29,422 nt of DNA, from contig CAZXOC010000065.1 in NCBI GenBank assembly GCA_964642165.1, positions 1-29,422 of the forward strand. Direction: 5' to 3'. Shown piece by piece: positions 6,348 to 13,465 of this stretch. Numbering within the stretch: position 1 is the first letter of the stretch; each line of letters opens with the position of its first letter. A program made the translations under genes and the position numbers. The notes beneath the pieces were generated by a model. The model was not told where the DNA came from. It saw only the letters and a program-made list of their open reading frames with translations, and did not search any database. Origin of the DNA: CAYRVX01 sp964642165. Lineage in GTDB: Bacteria; Planctomycetota; Phycisphaerae; SM23-33.

Positions 6348-9300
6348 TCAGGCCTTCTCGCCCAGATGGTCGCAGAGCCGCCCGTAGGGGCACAGGCGGC
6401 AGCTCTCGTTGGCTCGTCGCGCGAACCGCCCGGACCTCCGCGAGCGGATCAGGCCCGCCGCCAGCGAGGCGGCCCGCGCCTCGGCGCCGTGCAGGGCCTC
6501 GCCGCTCGCCGCGAAGGTGTGCGTCGCCGCCGGGCGGAGGAAGTACAGGCTCGCGTCCGCCGGCGGCGTGCCGGTGTGCCTCGCCGCCGCCGCGGCGTAC
6601 AGAAGGAGCTGGAGCTCGTACTGCTCGGCACGGGCGGTCAGCTCCGCCCCGCTCACGCGGTCGGACTTGTAGTCCACCACGTGCCACGCGCCGCCCTCGT
6701 CGGCGTAGAGCAGATCGATCTGCCCGCGAAGCAGCGCCGGCCCGCAGGCCATCACGAAGTCCAGCTCGCGAAACGCCTGCCCGGCCGAGGCCAGCCGCGC
6801 CGACAGCTCGTGCTCCCCGAACCGCGCCAGCATCCCCCGCAACTGGGCCTCGAGAAGCGCCAGGTCGGTCGTGTCGGGCAGCTCCATCTCGCCGGCGGCC
6901 CGGCGCACGAGCGCTCCCGCATCCTGGGGCCCCGCAAAGTCCAGCAGCTCCATGCAGCGGTGATACAGCGTGCCTGCCGTGGCTGCGTCCAGCGCCCGGG
7001 CGCCGGCGGGGGCACGCTCCTCGCCCGCCGCGCCGGCCGTCTCGAAGCCCCCAGGCACGCGAAGCTCGTGGCGCCAGCGGTAGAGCATGGCGCAGTGATC
7101 GAAATCGCTCAGGGCCGTCACCGCGATCTCCACCCGTCCGACGTCCGCCGGCAGGGGACCCACGAGGGGCAGGGCGCCCGCCGGTGAGGCGATTCTCCCG
7201 ATCTCGCTGGCCAGGTCGCGGCCCGACCGGGCCTTGGCCAGGAGCCGCTGGCCCGGCGGCGTCTGGCCGGGCGCAGCCGCCGGCGGGCCCGGCACGACGC
7301 GGCGCACGCGGGCGACGAAGCGGCCGTCGGCGTAGCGAATCTCCTGCCGCTCGTCGTGGAGGGCGGCGGCGATTCCGAGCACGCCGTCCATCTCGGCCAG
7401 GTAGGAGCCGCTGCTGCGGAAGCTCCCCGCCGCTGCCCGCCAGTCGGCGCCGACGAAGATCAGGTGGTCCCTGTGGCGGGTCGCGGCGACGTACAGCCGC
7501 CGGACGTCCTCCGCCCGGGCGTCGTCTTCCTCCAGGCGGCGGGCGATGCGGTAGGACAGGGGGGCGTCGGCGCCCTCGCCGTCGCCGGTGTCTTCCTCGA
7601 CGTGCCTGTACGTCAGCCCCCAGTCGCTGCGGAGCAGCAGGGCGCCTCCCGGGCCGCGACGACCGGCGTTCAGATCCGGCACGACCACCACCCGGAACTC
7701 CAGCCCCTTGGCCTTGTGGATGGTCATCAGGCGGACGACGTCCTCCTGCTCGCCGGCGACGGCCGCCTGCTCGTAACGCGACTCGCCGACGACCTGCTCG
7801 CGCATCTCGGCGAGGAAGTCGGCCAGCGTCGCGTGCTCCGAGGCCGCCGCGCGGGCCCGGTCCACCACCATCCGCACGTTGCTGAGCATCCGCCGGCCCT
7901 GGAACTGCGACAGCAGCGTCGCCTCGTAGCCCGTCGCGTCCAGCAGCCGCTCCAGCAGCACGTCGATGCCCACGGCGTCCTTGTGGCGATGCAGCCCCTC
8001 CACCAGCCGCAGCGCCGCCGCGAGGTCCTCGGCCTGGGTCGCGTCCATGCCCGCCGGCGGGCTCGACGGGTCCAGCGTCGCGAAATACGGCGGGCGGCAC
8101 GACTCGGCGATATGCATCAGCGTGTTGTCGTCCAGGCCGAACAGGCTGCTGCGGAGCGTCCCGAACAGGGCGATGTCGTCCAGGGGGTTGTCCACCGCCT
8201 GGAGGGCGTTGAGGACGTCGAAGACCTCCTGCCGGCGGAAGAAGCCCGTCCCGCCCACGACGTAGTACGGCACGCCGCGGAGCTGAAGCTCGCGCTCGTA
8301 CTCCAGGCTGTTGGTCATGCGGGCGAAGAGGATGGCGACGTCTCGCGCCCGGACGGCCCGCCACTGCTCGGCATCGCCGTCCCAGACGATGCGCTCGCCG
8401 GCGTCGAGCATTCGGCCGATGCGCTGGGCGGTCAGGGCGGCCTGGGCGGCCGAGGCCGAGGCCGCGTCCGTCACGGGCCCTTCCTCCGGGCCTGCGGCGA
8501 GGAGGACCTCCACCGACGGTGCGGGGGGGTTGGTCTTCCGGTGGGCGCGGATGGGCTCGTAGGCCCGGCCCATGAGCGGCGCGAAGAGGTGGTTGACGAA
8601 CGCGATGCCCGCCTCGTGGGTGCGGAAGGACTCGTCGAGGTGCTCCTGGTGCTCGGCGCCGAGGCGGTCGCACGTGCCGCGGAACACCTCGACCTGGGCG
8701 CCGCGGAAGCGGTAGATGCTCTGCTTGGCGTCGCCGACGGCGAAGAGCTTGCCCTCCGGCGGCGCCTGCCCGGGCGTGCCCCCGCCGATCAGCCTCGCCA
8801 GCATCCGGAGCTGGAAGGCGTTGGTGTCCTGGCACTCGTCGATCAGGAGCTGGTCGATGCCGCGGGCCAGCAGCCGGCGGACGTCGGGCTTGGCCGCCAG
8901 CAGGCGGTCCGTGCACGCCAGCAGGTCCGTGAAGTCCAACAGCCCGCGGCGGCGCTTCTCGGCATCGTGGAGGTCCCTGGCCGACAGCGCGAGTCCGCTG
9001 AGGGCCGCCAGGGCCCGCGCCGCGCCGCGGTCCGGCTCGCCCAGCGGTTCGGCGAAGATCGCGAAGGCGGCGACCTTCCCGATCAGCGCCCGCAGTCGGG
9101 CGCGGACTTCCTTGACGGCCTCGCGGCCGCCCCAGGGCTTCGCGCTGCCGATGTTGCCCGGCCTGGGGTTGAGCCCGGCGAACAGCTCGGGCGGCGCGCC
9201 GGCCGGGTCGGCCAGGATCCGGCGGATCGCCTCCAACTGCTCGTCGCGAAAGGCCGCCAGCTTGTCCCCCGAGCCGTCGCACGGGCAAGCGGACAGCGCG

Positions 9301-10010
9301 TCCAGCTCCGCTCGGAGGCCCGCGTCGTCGGCCAGCGGCGCCAGCCACTCGCCGCGCCGATCCGACAGCAGCGCGCCCCACCGGTCGAACGTCGCGTCGG
9401 CGTCCCGGTAGTCCGACAGCTCGCAGGCCGTGCGGTTCTCCAGCAGGAACTGCACGAGGGATACGGCCTGGTCGAAGGGCAGGCTCGTCAGCAGCTCGGC
9501 GACGTCGTGGCGTTCGGCCTCGACGGCTTGGAGGACGGCTTCCTCGGCGGCCTCGCGGACGAGGCGCTCGGCGAGCAGCTCGTCGGCGCAGACGGCGAAG
9601 TTCGGGTCGATGCCCGCCTCGATGGCGTGCGAGCGGAGCAGCGACGCGCAGAAGCCGTGGATCGTGGCGATGCGTGCCTCGGGCAGCTCATCCAGCCAGG
9701 TAAGGACGCGGCGGCGCTGCTCCTTGTCGGCTGCGGCGTCGGCCGCCGCGTCGGCGAGCATCTCCCGCACGCGGCTGGACATCTCCAGGGCGGCCTTCTC
9801 CGTGAACGTCAGGGCGACCAGGCGCGAGAGCGTCTCGGCGGGGGCCACCGGGCGGTCCGAGAGCCCGCCTTCCCGCAGCAGCTCATAGAACCGCCGCGCC
9901 AGGACGAACGTCTTGCCGCACCCCGCCCCCGAGCGCAGGGCGAGGTTCTCCCCGATGCGGTCGATGCCCGCCGCACGCTGGGCCCGCGTGAGCTGCTCGT
10001 CGGACGGCAT
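6348..10010 (-). CDS. addA: AddA-type UvrD/RecB-family helicase-nuclease
   Basis: This is the ATP-driven helicase and nuclease subunit of an AddAB-type complex, which unwinds and trims double-strand DNA ends before recombination. It has 1220 residues, a normal AddA length. The Q-motif LTRAQRAA and Walker A SGAGCGKT (about 27-34) open the protein. Walker B is LLIDECQDTNAFQLRML, motif III is FAVGDAKQSIYRFRGAQ, and VVRLMTIHKAKGLEF is the late helicase motif. The C-terminal RecB nuclease has GQIDLLY, VVDYKSD (near residue 1110) and YELQLLLYAAA. Four cysteines, C973, C1204, C1207 and C1213, are arranged like the iron-sulfur cysteines usually described for AddB. Its ATG overlaps the addB stop in TGATG, with AGGAGG upstream, so the two are translationally coupled. 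Confidence 0.93.
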   Translation of the reverse strand: MPSDEQLTRAQRAAGIDRIGENLALRSGAGCGKTFVLARRFYELLREGGLSDRPVAPAETLSRLVALTFTEKAALEMSSRVREMLADAAADAAADKEQRRRVLTWLDELPEARIATIHGFCASLLRSHAIEAGIDPNFAVCADELLAERLVREAAEEAVLQAVEAERHDVAELLTSLPFDQAVSLVQFLLENRTACELSDYRDADATFDRWGALLSDRRGEWLAPLADDAGLRAELDALSACPCDGSGDKLAAFRDEQLEAIRRILADPAGAPPELFAGLNPRPGNIGSAKPWGGREAVKEVRARLRALIGKVAAFAIFAEPLGEPDRGAARALAALSGLALSARDLHDAEKRRRGLLDFTDLLACTDRLLAAKPDVRRLLARGIDQLLIDECQDTNAFQLRMLARLIGGGTPGQAPPEGKLFAVGDAKQSIYRFRGAQVEVFRGTCDRLGAEHQEHLDESFRTHEAGIAFVNHLFAPLMGRAYEPIRAHRKTNPPAPSVEVLLAAGPEEGPVTDAASASAAQAALTAQRIGRMLDAGERIVWDGDAEQWRAVRARDVAILFARMTNSLEYERELQLRGVPYYVVGGTGFFRRQEVFDVLNALQAVDNPLDDIALFGTLRSSLFGLDDNTLMHIAESCRPPYFATLDPSSPPAGMDATQAEDLAAALRLVEGLHRHKDAVGIDVLLERLLDATGYEATLLSQFQGRRMLSNVRMVVDRARAAASEHATLADFLAEMREQVVGESRYEQAAVAGEQEDVVRLMTIHKAKGLEFRVVVVPDLNAGRRGPGGALLLRSDWGLTYRHVEEDTGDGEGADAPLSYRIARRLEEDDARAEDVRRLYVAATRHRDHLIFVGADWRAAAGSFRSSGSYLAEMDGVLGIAAALHDERQEIRYADGRFVARVRRVVPGPPAAAPGQTPPGQRLLAKARSGRDLASEIGRIASPAGALPLVGPLPADVGRVEIAVTALSDFDHCAMLYRWRHELRVPGGFETAGAAGEERAPAGARALDAATAGTLYHRCMELLDFAGPQDAGALVRRAAGEMELPDTTDLALLEAQLRGMLARFGEHELSARLASAGQAFRELDFVMACGPALLRGQIDLLYADEGGAWHVVDYKSDRVSGAELTARAEQYELQLLLYAAAAARHTGTPPADASLYFLRPAATHTFAASGEALHGAEARAASLAAGLIRSRRSGRFARRANESCRLCPYGRLCDHLGEKA

Positions 10011-13000
10011 CAGTCGCCCTCCTCGTGCGACGGGCGGACCTTCCGCTCGGCCCGGGCCGGGGCGTGATGGCAGATCTGGCGGAACGGGCAGTAGCTCGGG
10101 CAGTCGTCGGTCGGCAGGGCGTCGAATCGCCCGGCCGCCATCTCCGCGACGAACCGCGCGACCGTGGCGAGCGCGGCCTTGCGCCGCGCCGCGTAGCTGT
10201 CATCGGGCCTGTACCCGCCGCCCGAGGGCTTGATCGCCGCGAAGTACCGCTCGTGCGACGCCTTGGTGGCGCCGATCCTGTGGAACGCCCCGCCGACGCA
10301 GGTCTCGGCCAGGATGGCCTCGGCGGCCGCGGCGTACAGCGGCATCTGGAGGTTGCGGCCCTCGAGCATGTCCCGCGGGGAAGGCAGGCGACCGGTCTTG
10401 TAGTCCACGACGAGCAGCCCCGCCAGGCCGCCGAGCCGCACGCGGTCGATCCGGTCGATCCGCCCGCGGAGGCGGATCGCCCCGCCCGGCGTGTCGACCG
10501 TCACCGGCTGCTCGGTGCTCCTGGGGTCGTGGGCCTCTCGCTCGTCGAGCTCCTGCCCGAAGGCCAGTTCGAAGCGCAGGCTTTCGGGCTCCAGCTCGCC
10601 CTGCCCGCGAGCCGACCGGAGGTAGTTCCACAGGTCGCGGCGCATCTGCCGGAGCTGGAGTCGCCACAGGGCGGGGTAGGGGGGGCGGCGGGCCTCGACG
10701 GCCTCGGCCTCCGCGGCGATCGCCGCGTCCAGGGCGCGGGCCAGCTCGTCCTCGTCGATTCTCCCCAGGCGGACGGGTCCGCCGCTCTGCTCGGCCAGAC
10801 GCCGCATGAGCTCGAAGAGCACGTCGTGGCAGAACATCCCTCGCGTCTTCGGCTCCAGGCGCCGCTGCGGCTCGCCCAGCGGAGCGAGGCGGAGCACGTA
10901 CGTCGCGAAGTACCCCCACGGGCACTGCCCGAAGGCGTTCAGCCGGTTGGCCGAGAAGATCGTCCTGTCCGGGTAGCGCTCGGCGAGGGCCTTGCGCAGG
11001 TTCGGGTCGGTGATGCGCCCGTCGAACTCGTTGCACTCGCCCGGGAGCCAGCGGCGGTGTCGCGCCCAGATGCCCATGGCCGCCCGCCTCAGCTTCTCGC
11101 CGGCACGGGCGGCCGCCCAGGCCAACGCGTCGGCGCGGCTTGGCGCGTCGCGGCGGAACAGCGACGAGAGACCCGCATTGAACGCGTCGCGAGGGCTGGC
11201 CAACTCGCCCGCCGGCGGGATGACCGTTCCCGGCGGGATCCGCTCGACGGGCGCGGGGTCCAGGCCGCCGCACGGCGACAGCAGCGCCAGCAGGAAGCAG
11301 CTCGGCGAGCCGGTCCTTCCGGACGCGTCGGCCTCCAGGTAGCTCGCGGTGAGGCTGCGGCGGGCCCGCGAGACGGCGAGGTAGAACAGCAGCATCTCCC
11401 GGGCCGTCAGGTCGCTGCGGGCGTCGAGGACGACGCCGAGGTCCCGCCACCGCTGGCGGTCCGCCTCGCCGACGAGCGAGCCCTCCACGAACCGCCGCGG
11501 GAACTGGCGCTCGCTGGCGCCGAGCAGGAAGACGTGGTCGTAGCGCAGGGCGCGGGCGTCGAGGACGTCGAGCACGTCCACGAGCGACTCGCCTCGGTCG
11601 GGGGGGCACGCCACGGCGGACAGGGCCTCCCGCAGATCGGCCATGCCCGGCCGGGGCTCCGGCAGACCGGCGAGGCAGTCGGCCAGCGTCGCCAGGGCGC
11701 GCAGGTCGCGGGCGATGAGCGCGGCGTCCTCGTGCTCCAGCGCCGCCGCCCGCAGGTGCAGGGCGTCGATCGCATCCGCCAGCTTCGTCGCCTCCGCCGC
11801 CCGCTCAGCCAGGTCGAACAGCCGGCTCAGCAGCTCGCCGGCCTGCCGGATCGTCTCCGGCGCCGCGCGGTGAGGGCTGGGGCCGGAGGATTCGCCGTTC
11901 TCCTTGGCGTCCTCGGCGCGCCGGCGGCTCGCGGCGGCCGCCAGACGCTCTGCGGCGCGCGCGTACGCCTCGCGTCCGTGGAGCACGTTGCCCTCGCGGA
12001 TGAGCACTTCGGCGGCGGCGACGGTCCCCGCGTCGTAGTCGCCCAACGCCCGCGGACGGAAGTAGCTGCTGGTGAGCACGCGAAGCACGTCGCGCCAGGC
12101 CGGCTCCGGGCCGAGCGACGCCACGTCCAGCGCGAAGCCGACCACCGGCACGTCGGTCAGGGCCTGCGGCCCCGGCGCGACCGGGATGTCGTGCTCGGCG
12201 AAGATGCGGCGGACCGTCTCGCCGTAGTCGTCCAGGCTCCGGGCGAGGACGGCGATGCTCCCGGCCGCCGCGCCGTCGCAGAGCAGCCTCTTGACGCGCC
12301 GGGCGACGGCGGCGACCTCGGCGTCCTGCCCCGAGGCCGCGATGACCGACAGCTCCGCCGGGCGCTCGCAGCGTGCGTCGACGTCGAACAGGGCGGGCCA
12401 GAGCGTCCGCAGCGCGGGCGCCACGTCGTCGGAGTCGCTCTGCCCGGGGGCGACCTGCACGTCGATCTCGCTGAGGTCGTCGCCGAACGTCTCGCGGATG
12501 CGGCGCAGCGTGCGGCCGGTCCAATGCCACATCCGCGAGCGCCCGTCGTCGGCGTACGGCAGCGTGATGACGATGCGCTGGAGCCGCCGCGACAGGACGG
12601 CGAGGATGGCCAACTGCGTCGGGGTGAAGTCGGTGAAGCCGTCGGCGGCGACGGCGGCGACGCCGTCGAGCCCCGGCAGCGGCTCGCCGGCGGCCGCGGC
12701 CGAGCGAAGCGCCTCGCGCGCCAGCCAGGCCTGGCCCTCGACGTCGTAGGCGCCGCGGTCGTGCAGGGCCTGCTGGTAGCGGCGGTAGACGGCGACAAGG
12801 TCGCCCCGCTTGTCGCGGGCGCTGCCGACGGCGCGGGCGAGGTCGTCCGGCTCGACGGCCGCACGCTTCAGCTCCGCGATCGCCCGGTCCAGCGCGACGA
12901 CCAGGCCCGGCGTGTCGGCCACCGCGTCCAGCGCGGCCAGCTCGCCGGCCCGGTGCAGGTCGGCGACGATGCGGCCCAGCAGCAGGCGGCGGTGGAAGGC

Positions 13001-13315
13001 GGGCAGGAGGCGGGCGCGCTCGCCGGCGGCGGCGAGGATCCGCCCGGCGAGGCCGGCGAACGTCAGCACGGCGGGCGAGAGCACCACCCCGCTTGCGGAC
13101 GCCTCGAGCAGCCGGCGGCGAAGGGACTGCGCGGCGGCGGCGTTCGGCGCCAGCAGGAGGCACCCCGGCCGGGCGGCCTCGTCGAGGTTGTGCCGGTACG
13201 TTCCCAGTGCGGCGGTCGTCTTGCCGCACGCCGCCGGGCCGCGAACCACCACCACGCGCGTCCGCGTCGAGAGAATCCGTTCGGCCAGCGAGTTGTCCCG
13301 TCCCCGTCGCTCCAT
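10010..13315 (-). CDS. addB: AddB-type helicase-like/nuclease subunit
   Basis: This 1101-residue partner of AddA belongs to the AddB/RexB group. An intact Walker A, GPAACGKT, lies at about residues 26-33. The C-terminal PD-(D/E)XK nuclease shows RLRGRIDRIDRV, LLVVDYKTG (near 970) and NLQMPLYAAAAEA. C798 (in FGQCPWGYF), C1072, C1076 and C1082 match the 4Fe-4S staple of AddB, except that the first spacing in the final group is CxxxC rather than CxxC. I chose the ATG at 13315. The frame stays open far upstream, but that part is the antisense of the divergent gene and has no homology to AddB. No Shine-Dalgarno is visible, and a promoter sits right at the start, suggesting a nearly leaderless mRNA. 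Confidence 0.9.
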   Translation of the reverse strand: MERRGRDNSLAERILSTRTRVVVVRGPAACGKTTAALGTYRHNLDEAARPGCLLLAPNAAAAQSLRRRLLEASASGVVLSPAVLTFAGLAGRILAAAGERARLLPAFHRRLLLGRIVADLHRAGELAALDAVADTPGLVVALDRAIAELKRAAVEPDDLARAVGSARDKRGDLVAVYRRYQQALHDRGAYDVEGQAWLAREALRSAAAAGEPLPGLDGVAAVAADGFTDFTPTQLAILAVLSRRLQRIVITLPYADDGRSRMWHWTGRTLRRIRETFGDDLSEIDVQVAPGQSDSDDVAPALRTLWPALFDVDARCERPAELSVIAASGQDAEVAAVARRVKRLLCDGAAAGSIAVLARSLDDYGETVRRIFAEHDIPVAPGPQALTDVPVVGFALDVASLGPEPAWRDVLRVLTSSYFRPRALGDYDAGTVAAAEVLIREGNVLHGREAYARAAERLAAAASRRRAEDAKENGESSGPSPHRAAPETIRQAGELLSRLFDLAERAAEATKLADAIDALHLRAAALEHEDAALIARDLRALATLADCLAGLPEPRPGMADLREALSAVACPPDRGESLVDVLDVLDARALRYDHVFLLGASERQFPRRFVEGSLVGEADRQRWRDLGVVLDARSDLTAREMLLFYLAVSRARRSLTASYLEADASGRTGSPSCFLLALLSPCGGLDPAPVERIPPGTVIPPAGELASPRDAFNAGLSSLFRRDAPSRADALAWAAARAGEKLRRAAMGIWARHRRWLPGECNEFDGRITDPNLRKALAERYPDRTIFSANRLNAFGQCPWGYFATYVLRLAPLGEPQRRLEPKTRGMFCHDVLFELMRRLAEQSGGPVRLGRIDEDELARALDAAIAAEAEAVEARRPPYPALWRLQLRQMRRDLWNYLRSARGQGELEPESLRFELAFGQELDEREAHDPRSTEQPVTVDTPGGAIRLRGRIDRIDRVRLGGLAGLLVVDYKTGRLPSPRDMLEGRNLQMPLYAAAAEAILAETCVGGAFHRIGATKASHERYFAAIKPSGGGYRPDDSYAARRKAALATVARFVAEMAAGRFDALPTDDCPSYCPFRQICHHAPARAERKVRPSHEEGD

Positions 13316-13323
13316 CGTGGGGC

Positions 13324-13352
13324 ATTGTCCCGCGCCGCCGGATGTGGGACAA
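13324..13352 (-). promoter_or_regulatory. Candidate addBA promoter, nearly leaderless
   Basis: On the minus strand TTGTCC (13352-13347) and GACAAT (13329-13324) are spaced 17 bp apart, each with 4 of 6 consensus matches. Only 8 bases separate the -10 box from the addB ATG, so transcription would start at or within a base or two of the start codon. This fits the lack of a ribosome binding site before addB. Confidence 0.45.
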
Positions 13353-13385
13353 GCGCCGCGCGGGCGGCGGGGTGGCCGCTGGGCG

Positions 13386-13391
13386 TATAGT
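13386..13391 (+). promoter_or_regulatory. Possible -10 element of the kinase-like membrane protein gene
   Basis: TATAGT lies 74 bp before the ATG at 13466, in the 150-bp divergent intergenic region. It is one of very few AT-rich words there. The same GTATAGTG octamer forms the -10 region upstream of the sulfatase gene. No matching -35 box is visible 16-18 bp upstream, so the assignment is tentative. Confidence 0.25.
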
Positions 13392-13465
13392 GACCTGCCG
13401 ACTGTGCCGATACAAAGAGCGTACGCGCCGGCCGGGGGCGCCGGCGGCGAGCAGTGGAGGCATCG

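Noticed and set aside
6223..9381. Apparent long fusion upstream of the PIN-TRAM protein
   Set aside because: The frame is an off-frame reading of addA, full of Arg, Gly and Pro. YacL-like proteins start with the membrane segment encoded from 6222.
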